From Bradyrhizobium quebecense (lineage in GTDB: Bacteria > Pseudomonadota > Alphaproteobacteria > Rhizobiales > Xanthobacteraceae), in contig NZ_CP088022.1 in assembly GCF_013373795.3 (NCBI RefSeq), positions 868,001 to 932,000 on the forward strand: a DNA stretch of 64,000 bases. Direction: 5' to 3'. Below the pieces are notes generated by a model. It did no database searches, was not told where the DNA came from, and saw only the letters and a list, made by a program, of their open reading frames with translations. Positions 42,822 to 51,874 of this stretch are shown here, piece by piece. How positions within the stretch are numbered: position 1 is the first letter of the stretch; every line of letters begins with the position of its first letter. Both the position numbers and the translations under genes were made by a program.

Positions 42822-44306
42822 ATGTCGGTTGCATATGACTATGAGCGCGACTTCAGCCAGACCCCGACCGTCCGGGACGAGCTGTTGCTGATCGACGGTA
42901 CCCGTGTCCGCTCGCTGTCCGGAAAGGCCTTCAAGTCCCTCAATCCTGCCACCGAGCAGGTGATCGCGACCATCGCCGAAGGCAATGAGGCGGATGTCGA
43001 CCGCGCGGTCGCCGCTGCACGCCGCGCCTTCGAAGGCCCGTGGCGGACCATGCGCGCCGCCGAGCGCGGCCATATCCTCTTGAAATGGGCCGAGCTGCTC
43101 AAGCAGCACACGGACGGGATCGCAGCCCTGGAAAGCCTCGATGCCGGCAAGCCGATATCGGCGGTGCTGCGCCAGGATTTCCCGGCCGCCATCGACACGC
43201 TGACCTACTACGCCGGCTGGGCCGACAAGATCAGCGGCGATGTGGTTTCGACGCGCGACGACGCGCTGACCTATACGGTGCGCGAGCCGGTCGGCGTGGT
43301 CGCCGCGATCGTGCCGTGGAATTTCCCGCTGATGATCGGCATGTGGAAGCTGGCGCCGGCACTGGCCTGCGGCTGCACGGTGGTGATGAAGCCGGCCGAG
43401 CTGACCTCGCTGTCGGCGCTGCGGATCGGCGAGCTCGCGCTCGAGGCCGGATTGCCGAAGGGCGTGCTCAACATCGTGACCGGCCCCGGCCGCGTCGTCG
43501 GCGACGCGCTGGTCAATCATCCCGACGTCGACAAGGTGACGTTCACCGGTTCGCCCGGCGTCGGCCGCGGCATCATGAAGGGCGCCGCTGGCAACTTCAA
43601 ACGGGTCTCCCTCGAGCTCGGCGGCAAGTCCGCCAATGTGATCTTCGACGACGCCAATCTCGAGGCCGCCGCCAAGGCTGCCGCGGCCGGCATCTTCTTC
43701 AATGCCGGGCAGGTCTGCTCGGCCGGCTCGCGCGTGCTGGTGCAGGAGAACGCCTATGACGAGGTGGTCGAGCGCCTGGTCGCCCGCGCCGAAGCGCTGC
43801 GCATCGGCGATCCCGCGGATCGCGCCACCGCGCTCGGGCCGGTCATCTCCGAGAAGCAGATGCGCTCGATCCTCGACTATGTCGAGATCGGCAAGAACGA
43901 GGGCGCGCAACTCGCCACCGGCGGCGCGCGCGTCGGCGACCGCGGCTATTTCATCAGCCCCGCGGTGTTCGCCAATGTCGCGCACGTGATGCGGATCTCG
44001 CAGGAGGAGATCTTCGGTCCCGTCGTCAGCGTGATCAAGTTCAAGGACGAGGCCGATGCGCTGCGCATCGCAAACGGCACCGCCTACAGCCTCGCTGCCG
44101 GCGTCTGGAGCGCCGACATGGGCCGCGTGCAGCGCTTCGCCAGGAAGGCCCGCGCCGGTACAGTGTGGATCAACACCTATGGCTATACCGACGTGCGGTT
44201 GCCATGGGGCGGCGAACGCGACTCCGGCCTCGGCCGCGAGCACGGCACCGCTGCGCTCGACAATTTCACGGAGCCGAAGGCGGTGTGGATGAATCTCAAC
44301 GTTTGA
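42822..44306 (+). CDS. NAD(P)-dependent aldehyde dehydrogenase
   Basis: A perfect AGGAGG lies before two adjacent ATGs (42819, 42822); I use the second. The 494-residue protein has the full ALDH set: VPWNFPLMIG, FTGSPGVGRGI, the general base Glu265 in LELGGKS and nucleophile Cys299 in FFNAGQVCSAGSR, and EEIFGPVVSVIKF. It oxidises an aldehyde to the acid; similar enzymes act on betaine, gamma-glutamyl or aromatic aldehydes. It is divergent from the ModE-like regulator. Confidence 0.93.
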   Translation: MSVAYDYERDFSQTPTVRDELLLIDGTRVRSLSGKAFKSLNPATEQVIATIAEGNEADVDRAVAAARRAFEGPWRTMRAAERGHILLKWAELLKQHTDGIAALESLDAGKPISAVLRQDFPAAIDTLTYYAGWADKISGDVVSTRDDALTYTVREPVGVVAAIVPWNFPLMIGMWKLAPALACGCTVVMKPAELTSLSALRIGELALEAGLPKGVLNIVTGPGRVVGDALVNHPDVDKVTFTGSPGVGRGIMKGAAGNFKRVSLELGGKSANVIFDDANLEAAAKAAAAGIFFNAGQVCSAGSRVLVQENAYDEVVERLVARAEALRIGDPADRATALGPVISEKQMRSILDYVEIGKNEGAQLATGGARVGDRGYFISPAVFANVAHVMRISQEEIFGPVVSVIKFKDEADALRIANGTAYSLAAGVWSADMGRVQRFARKARAGTVWINTYGYTDVRLPWGGERDSGLGREHGTAALDNFTEPKAVWMNLNV

Positions 44307-44333
44307 ATTGTTGGCACAGTGAGCACCACAAAA

Positions 44334-44463
44334 CAGATGTCGTCCCGGGTTTGACCCGGGACCCATAACCACAAGTTTTTGAATTGAAGAACGCTGTGGC
44401 CACAGCGTTCTCGACAACAGCGTTCGGTGGCTATGAGTCCCTGCTTTCGCAGGGACGACGGGT
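44334..44463. repeat. Composite inverted repeat with a 22-bp perfect palindrome
   Basis: The outer parts GTCGTCCCGGGTTTGACCC...CCCATA and TATGAGTCCCTGC...AGGGACGAC are imperfect inverted copies. In the centre GAACGCTGTGG is followed at once by its complement (44389-44410), a perfect 22-bp palindrome able to form a cruciform. It lies between the aldehyde dehydrogenase and the aldo/keto reductase genes. Confidence 0.65.
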
Positions 44464-44529
44464 GGGGAGACATCGATGCCTTATTCGACTATCCTTCGCG
44501 TGTGGCTTTAGCGCGAACAAGGGCAACCC

Positions 44530-45369
44530 GTGCAGACAAGAAAATTCGGCAACAACGGCCCGCAGGTCTCGGTGATCGGGCAGGGCACCTGGTATCTCGA
44601 TCGCGGTGACCGCAAGGCGGCAATCGCTGCGCTGAAGCGCGGTATCGACGCCGGCATGACGCATATCGACACCGCCGAGATGTATGGCGACGCCGAGCTC
44701 GTGATCGCGGACGCGATCGCCGGCCGCCGCGACGAGTTATTCCTGGTCTCGAAGGTCCTGCCGAGCAACGCCTCGCGGCGCGGCGCCATCACCGCCTGCG
44801 AGCGCTCGCTGAAGCGGCTGAAGACCGATCGCCTCGATTGCTACCTGCTGCATTGGCGCGGAACCTATCCGCTCGCCGAGACGGTCGCGGCGTTCGACGA
44901 ATTGATCGCGGCCGGCAAGATCTGTTCATGGGGCGTCAGCAATTTCGACGCAGCCGATCTCGATGAACTGCTCGATGTCGCGGGCGAGGGCAAGATCGCC
45001 TGCAACCAAGTGCTCTACCATCTGCGCGAGCGCGCCATCGAGCACGCCGTGATCCCGTGGTGCGCGCAGCATGGCGTGGCCGTGGTCGCCTATTCGCCGT
45101 TCGGCCACAATGATTTTCCCGCGCTGTCGAGCAAATCCGGAGCGGTGCTGCAATCGATCGCGCAGACGCACCAGGCGACACCACGCCAGGTCGCGTTGAG
45201 CTTTCTCACGCGGCTGCCGCCGGTGCTCGCGATCCCGAAGGCGTCGAACGCGGACCACGCGGCGGAGAATGCCGCGGCGGGAACGCTCAAGCTCAGCGGC
45301 GACGAAATCGCCGCGCTCGACGCGGCGTTCCCGCGCGGGCCGAAGCCGCGCTCGCTGCCGATGCTCTAG
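44530..45369 (+). CDS. Aldo/keto reductase
   Basis: The frame starts with GTG at 44530 (MQTRKFGNNGPQVSVIGQGTWYL). The 279-residue protein has the catalytic tetrad Asp47, Tyr52, Lys75 and His108 (HIDTAEMYG, SKVLP, LLHWRG) and the NADPH-binding end VLAIPKASNADHAAENAAA. The family reduces aldehydes and ketones with NADPH. It stands alone downstream of a repeat. Confidence 0.9.
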   Translation: MQTRKFGNNGPQVSVIGQGTWYLDRGDRKAAIAALKRGIDAGMTHIDTAEMYGDAELVIADAIAGRRDELFLVSKVLPSNASRRGAITACERSLKRLKTDRLDCYLLHWRGTYPLAETVAAFDELIAAGKICSWGVSNFDAADLDELLDVAGEGKIACNQVLYHLRERAIEHAVIPWCAQHGVAVVAYSPFGHNDFPALSSKSGAVLQSIAQTHQATPRQVALSFLTRLPPVLAIPKASNADHAAENAAAGTLKLSGDEIAALDAAFPRGPKPRSLPML

Positions 45370-45561
45370 TTCGCGGGGTTCACTCAAGCTCCGCTCCACA
45401 CAGTTCTTAACAAACTGTTGCAGATGCGGCCGCGCACAGGCTGCGGCGGGCGGTCGCGCGCGCTGGTGCATATCGGAGTCCCGTTTTCGGGCATTGTTCT
45501 TGGGCGGAATTGGCGTTTTGTACGAACAGCAGATTCCCCTTATTTTGCCTCCGAGATTGCC

Positions 45562-46551
45562 GTGACACCGCCCCCCGCCGTAGCCGCCAGGCTGGACAGC
45601 GTTCCTCTCTCATTGCCCGCGAAAACGTCTGTTGCACGCAAGGCGCCGGCCCGCACCGACAGTCCGTTCAAGGGCATTGCGCTGATCCTGCTGTCGACGG
45701 TGTTTTTGGGCACCTCCGACGTCACCGCGAAATATCTGTCGTCCTCGCTGCCTTCGATCGAGATCGCCTGGATCCGCTTCCTGGTGTTCGCGCTGATCAT
45801 GACGCCGGCGATGCTGCCGGGCACGCCGTTGTTCGCGCTGCGCAGCAGCCGTCCCGGCCTGCACGTGCTGCGCGGCGCAGCGCTGCTCGGCTCCTCCTTG
45901 ATCTTCATCACGGGGCTGGGCTTCCTGCCGATCGCCGAGGCCTCGGCCACCAGTTTCGTCTCGCCGCTGTTCGTCACCGCGCTGTCGATCGCTTTCCTTG
46001 GTGAGAAGGTTGGCATGCGACGCTGGATTGCAACCGCGGTTGGCCTCGCCGGTGTGTTCATCATCCTGCGACCGGGCACCAGCGCCTTCCATCCCGCCGC
46101 GATCTTCCCGATCGTCTCGGCGCTGGCCTGGGCCGCCACGCTGATCCTGACGCGCATGATGAGCGGCAGCGAACGCCTGATCACCGTGATGACCTATTCG
46201 TCGATTGTCGGCGTCGCCATCGTCAGCGCGCTGGTGCCGTTCGTCTGGGTCACGCCGAGCTGGCACGACATCATGTTCGGCATCCTGATCGGCGTTGCGT
46301 CCACCGTCGGACAGTGGATCGTCGTGCTGGCGTTCCGCTACGGCGATGCCTCGGTGCTGGCACCGTTCTCCTACACGCAGCTGCTCTGGGTCAGCATCCT
46401 CGGCTTCCTGATCTTCGGCGAAGTCCCCGATCGCTGGACCATCCTCGGCGCCGGCTTCATCGTCGCTTCCGGCCTCTACACCGCGCACCGCGAGCGCATG
46501 CGCCGCTCGCAGTTGCTCGCCGTGGCCAGCGAGCCGTCGCCAAACGCCTGA
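45562..46551 (+). CDS. EamA/DMT-family transporter
   Basis: I suggest GTG at 45562 (VTPPPAVAARLDSVPLSL); the frame is open to 45418 but that part shows no conservation. The 329-residue product has two EamA repeats with ten hydrophobic helices, including KGIALILLSTVFLGTSDVTAKYL and the second repeat with FPIVSALAWAATLILTRMM. The family exports or imports metabolites such as amino acids. Substrate unknown. A 6-bp dyad, ACAGTT-N7-AACTGT, lies upstream at 45400-45418. Confidence 0.82.
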   Translation: MTPPPAVAARLDSVPLSLPAKTSVARKAPARTDSPFKGIALILLSTVFLGTSDVTAKYLSSSLPSIEIAWIRFLVFALIMTPAMLPGTPLFALRSSRPGLHVLRGAALLGSSLIFITGLGFLPIAEASATSFVSPLFVTALSIAFLGEKVGMRRWIATAVGLAGVFIILRPGTSAFHPAAIFPIVSALAWAATLILTRMMSGSERLITVMTYSSIVGVAIVSALVPFVWVTPSWHDIMFGILIGVASTVGQWIVVLAFRYGDASVLAPFSYTQLLWVSILGFLIFGEVPDRWTILGAGFIVASGLYTAHRERMRRSQLLAVASEPSPNA

Positions 46552-46705
46552 CCGCGGTACCGCAAATCGTGCGCTGGTTGCGAATCCAACCTCTGCTAGC
46601 GTTGCGGGTGTACAACAGTCGGGCCGAAACTTCGATCTCGCGAAGGCCGAATCGACGGATTTCGGAAACAAACGGCAATCCGCAGTTGGCCGCATGCTAA
46701 CCTGA

Positions 46706-46733
46706 CCCCAACAGCGCCGGAGAGCGCTTGGGG
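46706..46733 (+). promoter_or_regulatory. Hairpin displaying a Shine-Dalgarno-like loop before the autotransporter
   Basis: CCCCAA(CA)GCGC pairs with GCGCTTGGGG around the loop CGGAGA, immediately before the GTG start. A GGAG is exposed in the loop and GGGG is in the stem, so folding could control ribosome access. Confidence 0.4.
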
Positions 46734-46735
46734 CG

Positions 46736-49700
46736 GTGCACGTGCATTTTGGTTTGTTCTTTGTCTCGTTTGGTCGGTCGTCTCGCGGTGTGATGGCCTT
46801 GGCGGCCTGCGTCTCGGCGGCTGTGAGCCTGTTCGCGGTCAACTCGGCGCAAGCCCAGAGCTTCACGTGGGGTGGCAGCGGCAGCACGACGGGCACAGCC
46901 GACTACCAACTCCCGACCAACTGGTCGACGACGTCGCCCGGTGCGCCGCCGATCCTCCCAACCCAATCTGCCATTTTCGATTCGACGGGATCGGCGACGG
47001 TCACCATCGGTGCCGGTCTGATGCTGCCGGACTCCTGGACTTTCACCGCCAATTCGCGGTCGTACACGATCGGCGGCAATCCGGTTAACTTCGCTCTGGC
47101 GGGGCCAACCGGCGGTTTGATTAACCGGGCCAACAACGGCCAGACCATCACCATCAACGCCAACATCAACGACGGACTTGCCCCAGGGGTGATGGTGCAG
47201 CAGCTCGGCAACAGCACGTTGGTACTTGCGGGCACCAACGGCTACACCGGTGGCACGCTGATCTCGGCCGGTACGGTGCAGGTGACCAACGCCAATTCGG
47301 TCGGCACCGGCACCATCACGCTGAACGGCGGCACCTTCCAGATGCAGTCGCCGACGGTCTCGAGCGTTGCCTTTTCCAACAACATCGCGGTCAACGCGGC
47401 CGCCGGCGCGGTCGATGCGAACGGCGCCCAGGTCAATCTTCAGGGCGTGATCGCCGATGGTGCAGGCGCGGGCGTTCTGCGCTTGATCGACTCGTCCGCG
47501 TCCGGCGTGTCCAACGTCCAGCTCTCCGGCGCCAACACCTACACGGGCGGCACGCTGGTGGTCGACACGACCGTTGTCGTCACCAACAACAAGTCGGTCG
47601 GATCAGGCACGGTCACGCTGGACAACGCGGCATTCCAGGCCGACGGCCTCAGTCACCTGACCTTCAGCAATAATTTCAGGATCAACACGTCTGCCACCGG
47701 CAGCGCGATCGACGCGAACGGCGTGACGCTCACGATCGCCGGCAACATCGCTGACGGCAACGGCCCCGGCAAGCTGACGGTGCTGGACGCTTCAGGCGGC
47801 CTCGGTCGCGTGGTGTTGATCGGCACCAACACCTATACCGGCGGCACCACGATCTGCGATTGCGCGACGTTGCAACTCGGCGACGCCGGCCACACTGCCT
47901 CGATCGTCGGCCAGGTCAACGTCGACGGCAAGTTCGACATCGTCAACGCCGACACGTCGGGCATCACCAAGATCGTCAACGACGGCTTCAACGGGGTCGC
48001 CACCACGACGTTCCACAATTCCACGACGGCGTCGACGGCGATAATCGCCAACGAGAATTTCGGCATCACGCAGTTTCGTGACAGCAGCACCGCCGGCAAT
48101 GCCTCTGTGAGCAACAGCAACGGCGCTCTCACGATCTTTCGCGACACCAGCTCGGCCGGCAATGCCACATTCAACAACACCAATGGCGGCACCGTGGTAT
48201 TCGGCGACGCGCTTGGTCCTCCCGGCGGCTCGGACACCAGTACCGCCGGCAAGGCCGTGTTCAACAACCAGGACGGCGGCGGCGTTGTGTTCCTCGGCCA
48301 CGCCAATGCGGGTCAGGCCACCATCACCAACGGCGCCAACGGAGGCTCGACGCAGTTCTTCGAGTTCTCGTCGGCCGCGTCGGCGACGATCATTACGAGC
48401 GCTACCGGCTTCACCGGCTTCTTCCAGAACAGCGCTGCGGCGAACGCAACGATCGACAACAGCGGCAACACCTATTTCGGTACGTCGGGCTTCAGCATGA
48501 CAGAGGCACCGACCGCGGGCAACGCGACGATCACCAACCATTCCGGCGGCTTCCTGATCTTCGGTGCATATGCCACCGCCGGAAACGCCACCATCACCAC
48601 CGAGAGCGGTGCGAACGTCAAGTTCTTCGACAACGCGACCGGCGGCACGGCGCAATTCATCACCAACGGCACCGGCTTTGTGGATTTCGGCGGCAGCCTT
48701 GGGCCTGGCGGCGACGGCCGCATCACGGCAGGCTCGATCGCGGGCTCAGGTATCTACTATATCGGTGCCGGCAACACGCTCACGGTCGGCGGCAACAATC
48801 TCTCGACCAATGTCAGCGGCGTGATCGCCGATTTCGATCCCTGCGGTTGCGGCCCGACCGGGCCCGGCAATCTGGAAAAGACCGGCAGCGGCACGCTGAC
48901 CCTGTCGGGCCTCAACACCTATACCGGCACCACCGTTATCAATGGCGGCATCCTGCAAGTCGACGGCTCGATCGTATCGTCGAGCTCGGTGACGGTGAAT
49001 TCGGGCGGCGCGCTTTCCGGTATCGGCACCGTCGGCAACACGACGATCGCAAGCGGTGGCATCCTGCTGCCCGGCAACGCGACCCCGGGCAGCTTCCTGA
49101 ATGTGGCCGGCAATCTCGTGTTCCAGTCCGGAGCGCTCTATCTCGTCGGGCTCAATGCGAGCACCTCGACCTTTGCCAAGGTGGCTGGTGCCGCGACGCT
49201 CGCCGGTTCGGTCGGCGTCAGTGTCGCTGCCGGCAGCACGGTGATGAAGCAATACACCATCCTGTCAGCGGACGGCGGCCGCAACGGCGTGTTCGCCGGC
49301 GTCGATTCAACCGGGCTGCCGTCGGGGCTCGTCGCGACGCTCGGCTACGACGCCAGGAACACATACCTCAACTTCGCGCTCGACTATGCCGCGAAGTCGA
49401 AGCTCAATATCAACCAGGGCAATGTCGCCACCACGCTGCAGAACTTCTTCAATGCCAATGGCGGCATCAGCGCGGCGTTCGCGGGACTGTCGCCGAATGG
49501 CCTGACGCAGGCCTCGGGCGAGGGCGCGACCGGATCGCAGCAGACGACGTTCAACGCGATGAACCAGTTCCTTGGTCTGTTGACCGATCCGTTCGTCGCC
49601 GGACGCGATGGCGGTTTTGGTGGCGGCGTGGGCGCCACGCCGTTTACCGAGGAGAGCGCGTCGCTGGCCACTGCGGCGCGCAAGACCGAGCCGCGCGATG

Positions 49701-50590
49701 CGCTGGCGGCGATCTACACCAAGGCGCCGGCGCCGCCGCTCGACTTCGCGCAGCGCTGGAGCATCTGGGCGGCAGGTTACGGCGGCTCGCAGACCACCAA
49801 CGGCAATGCGGTGCTGGGCTCGAACAACAGCAGCAGCAGTATCTATGGCACCGCGATCGGCGCCGACTACCGCTTCTCGCCGAACACCATTGCCGGCTTT
49901 GCGCTCTCCGGTGGCGCCACCAGCTTCAGCGTCAACGGTCTCGGCTGGGGCCGCTCGGACCTGTTCCAGGCCGGCGCGTTCGTCCGTCACACCGTCGGTG
50001 CGGCGTACCTGAGCGCAGCACTCGCCTATGGCTGGCAGGACATCACCACCGACCGGATCGTCACTGCTGCGGGCGTCGATCATCTGCGTGCAAACTTCAA
50101 TGCCAATGCGTGGTCGGGTCGGCTCGAGGGTGGTTATCGCACTGCTACGCCGTGGATCGGGCTGACGCCTTACGCGGCGGCCCAGTTCACCAGCTTCGAG
50201 CTGCCGAACTATGCGGAGAGCGTCGTCTCCGGCGGCGGCGCCTTCGCGCTCAATTATGCCGCAAAGAGCGTCACCGACGTCAGGAGCGAGCTCGGCCTGC
50301 GCAGCGACAAGTCTTTTGCGGTCGACGGCGGCATCGTGACGCTGCGCGGCCGCGTCGCCTGGGCGCATGACTTCAACCCCGACCGCAGCGCCGCGGCCGT
50401 GTTCCAAACGCTCCCGGGCGCGGCCTTCGTGGTCAACGGTGCGGCGCAAGCCAGCGAGTCCGCGCTGACCACGGCCTCGGCGGAGATCAAGTGGCGCAAC
50501 GGCTGGTCGGCGGCTGCGACCTTCGAGGGTGAATTCTCCAACGTCACCCAGTCCTACGCCGGCAAGGGCGTTATGCGCTATGCGTGGTGA
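46736..50590 (+). CDS. Autotransporter with beta-helical passenger and C-terminal beta-barrel
   Basis: The 1284-residue type V secretion protein has a signal peptide (to about 41, SAQAQS), a passenger with four autotransporter-associated repeats of the form L-x-G-x-NTYTGGT (about 162, 261, 359, 721), a middle block (about 420-650) of degenerate AGNATI-type rungs, and a beta-barrel (about 1010-1284) ending in RYAW with a terminal aromatic. GTG at 46736 is the first start; ATG at 46793 is possible. The passenger is Asn/Thr/Gly-rich and contains two CxC pairs (Cys374/376, Cys703/705), unusual for autotransporters. Likely a surface adhesin; no enzymatic motif is seen. Confidence 0.9.
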   Translation: MHVHFGLFFVSFGRSSRGVMALAACVSAAVSLFAVNSAQAQSFTWGGSGSTTGTADYQLPTNWSTTSPGAPPILPTQSAIFDSTGSATVTIGAGLMLPDSWTFTANSRSYTIGGNPVNFALAGPTGGLINRANNGQTITINANINDGLAPGVMVQQLGNSTLVLAGTNGYTGGTLISAGTVQVTNANSVGTGTITLNGGTFQMQSPTVSSVAFSNNIAVNAAAGAVDANGAQVNLQGVIADGAGAGVLRLIDSSASGVSNVQLSGANTYTGGTLVVDTTVVVTNNKSVGSGTVTLDNAAFQADGLSHLTFSNNFRINTSATGSAIDANGVTLTIAGNIADGNGPGKLTVLDASGGLGRVVLIGTNTYTGGTTICDCATLQLGDAGHTASIVGQVNVDGKFDIVNADTSGITKIVNDGFNGVATTTFHNSTTASTAIIANENFGITQFRDSSTAGNASVSNSNGALTIFRDTSSAGNATFNNTNGGTVVFGDALGPPGGSDTSTAGKAVFNNQDGGGVVFLGHANAGQATITNGANGGSTQFFEFSSAASATIITSATGFTGFFQNSAAANATIDNSGNTYFGTSGFSMTEAPTAGNATITNHSGGFLIFGAYATAGNATITTESGANVKFFDNATGGTAQFITNGTGFVDFGGSLGPGGDGRITAGSIAGSGIYYIGAGNTLTVGGNNLSTNVSGVIADFDPCGCGPTGPGNLEKTGSGTLTLSGLNTYTGTTVINGGILQVDGSIVSSSSVTVNSGGALSGIGTVGNTTIASGGILLPGNATPGSFLNVAGNLVFQSGALYLVGLNASTSTFAKVAGAATLAGSVGVSVAAGSTVMKQYTILSADGGRNGVFAGVDSTGLPSGLVATLGYDARNTYLNFALDYAAKSKLNINQGNVATTLQNFFNANGGISAAFAGLSPNGLTQASGEGATGSQQTTFNAMNQFLGLLTDPFVAGRDGGFGGGVGATPFTEESASLATAARKTEPRDALAAIYTKAPAPPLDFAQRWSIWAAGYGGSQTTNGNAVLGSNNSSSSIYGTAIGADYRFSPNTIAGFALSGGATSFSVNGLGWGRSDLFQAGAFVRHTVGAAYLSAALAYGWQDITTDRIVTAAGVDHLRANFNANAWSGRLEGGYRTATPWIGLTPYAAAQFTSFELPNYAESVVSGGGAFALNYAAKSVTDVRSELGLRSDKSFAVDGGIVTLRGRVAWAHDFNPDRSAAAVFQTLPGAAFVVNGAAQASESALTTASAEIKWRNGWSAAATFEGEFSNVTQSYAGKGVMRYAW

Positions 50591-50628
50591 CCCTCCGCGC
50601 TATAGCCTGCCGCAGCGAAAGCCTGTCC

Positions 50629-50669
50629 TTGACTTAATCCGCGACAGTGTATTTCGCGGGACGAAATAC
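50629..50669 (+). promoter_or_regulatory. Candidate promoter and operator of the dehydrogenase gene
   Basis: GTATTTCG (50649-50656) and CGAAATAC (50662-50669) are perfect arms around CGGGA, 38 bp before the ATG. TTGACT at 50629 could be a -35 box with the dyad covering the -10. The 12-mer ATTTCGCGGGAC (50651-50662) recurs at 51817-51828 before the SDR gene. Confidence 0.55.
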
Positions 50670-50707
50670 GCTTCAAAATGTGGGAAGAAACCCACGCGGG
50701 AGGGAAC

Positions 50708-51790
50708 ATGCGCGCAGCGATCTTCAGAAACGGCGAGATTGTCGTCGACCAGATGCCGGAACCGAAGCCGGGTGCCGGCCAGGTGCTGGTCAAATCGCTC
50801 GCCTGCGGCATCTGCGGTTCCGATCTGCACGCACGCAAGCATGCCCACCGGATGGTGGAGCTGAGCAAGTTCCTGCCCGGCCGCACGCCGATGGATTTGT
50901 CGCGCGACGTCGTGTTCGGCCACGAATTCTGCTGCGAGATCCTCGATTACGGCCCGGGCACCACGCGCAAGCTGAAGCCCGGCACGCGCGTCTGCTCGCT
51001 GCCGGCGCTGCTGACGCCGGAAGGCCCGAAGGGCATCGGCTATTCCAACGACTATCTCGGCGGCTATGCCGAGCAGATGCTGCTCAGCGAGCCGCTGCTG
51101 CTCGAAGTGCCGAACGGGCTCGCCGCCGAGCACGCCGCGCTCACCGAGCCGCTTGCGGTCGGCGTCCATGCGGTGGCGATGGCCGACATCAGGGGCGGCG
51201 AGGTGCCGCTGGTGATCGGTTGCGGACCGGTCGGCCTTGCGGTGATTGCGGCGCTGAAGATCAAGGGGCTCGGCCCGATCGTTGCCGCCGACTACTCGCC
51301 GGCGCGGCGGCTGCTCGCCGAGAAGATGGGCGCCGATGTCGTGGTCGATCCCGCCAAGACGCAGCCTTATGCGAGCTGGGCCGAGCACGCCCAGATGACC
51401 GAGGCAGAGAAGGCGGCGCGGCCGCCGATGCAAGCGCTGCTGCCGCCGCTGAAGCCCGCGCTGATCTTCGAATGCGTCGGCGTGCCCGGCGTGTTGCAGC
51501 AGGTGTTCGAGGGCGCCCCGCGCAGCGCCCGTGTCGTCGTGGTCGGGGTCTGCATGGAGACCGACAAGTCCGAGCCGATGCTCGGCATCATCAAGGAGCT
51601 CAACGTCCAGTACGTGCTCGGCTACACGCCGGAGGAGTTCGCCTATTCGCTGCGTCTGATCGCGGAAGGCCAGGTCGATGCCGCATCGCTGGTCACCGGC
51701 CGCGTCGGCATCGACGGCGTCGCGCAGGCCTTTGCCGATCTCGCCAATCCCGAGGCGCACACCAAGATCCTGGTCGAGCCGTGGCGTTGA
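50708..51790 (+). CDS. Zinc-type alcohol dehydrogenase family protein lacking the structural zinc site
   Basis: ATG at 50708 follows GGGAGGGA. The 360-residue MDR protein has the catalytic-site segment CGICGSDLHARKH, VVFGHEFCCEI, and the nucleotide motif VIGCGPVGLAVIAALK. Where typical zinc ADHs have the four-Cys structural loop, it reads VCSLPALLTPEGPKGIGYSNDYLGG with no C-x2-C pattern, so it should not bind the structural zinc. Family role: NAD(P)-dependent alcohol or polyol oxidation. It shares an operator-like motif with the SDR gene that follows. Confidence 0.88.
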   Translation: MRAAIFRNGEIVVDQMPEPKPGAGQVLVKSLACGICGSDLHARKHAHRMVELSKFLPGRTPMDLSRDVVFGHEFCCEILDYGPGTTRKLKPGTRVCSLPALLTPEGPKGIGYSNDYLGGYAEQMLLSEPLLLEVPNGLAAEHAALTEPLAVGVHAVAMADIRGGEVPLVIGCGPVGLAVIAALKIKGLGPIVAADYSPARRLLAEKMGADVVVDPAKTQPYASWAEHAQMTEAEKAARPPMQALLPPLKPALIFECVGVPGVLQQVFEGAPRSARVVVVGVCMETDKSEPMLGIIKELNVQYVLGYTPEEFAYSLRLIAEGQVDAASLVTGRVGIDGVAQAFADLANPEAHTKILVEPWR

Positions 51791-51812
51791 GTTGCTGACG
51801 GCGTCGCGCGAT

Positions 51813-51843
51813 TTGCATTTCGCGGGACCGAACCTATAGTTCG
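51813..51843 (+). promoter_or_regulatory. Promoter and operator of the SDR gene
   Basis: TTGCAT (51813) and TATAGT (51835) are separated by 16 bp, and the shared 12-mer ATTTCGCGGGAC (51817-51828) lies between them, followed by the dyad CGAAC-N5-GTTCG (51829-51843). This places the motif where a repressor would block RNA polymerase. Confidence 0.55.
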
Positions 51844-51874
51844 CTGTCTCTTATGCACTGACAGCACCCATCTC

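Noticed and set aside
47100..48900. Repeats in the autotransporter as a possible satellite or mobile element
   Set aside because: The repeats exist at the protein level (beta-helix rungs) and diverge in DNA, so they are coding.
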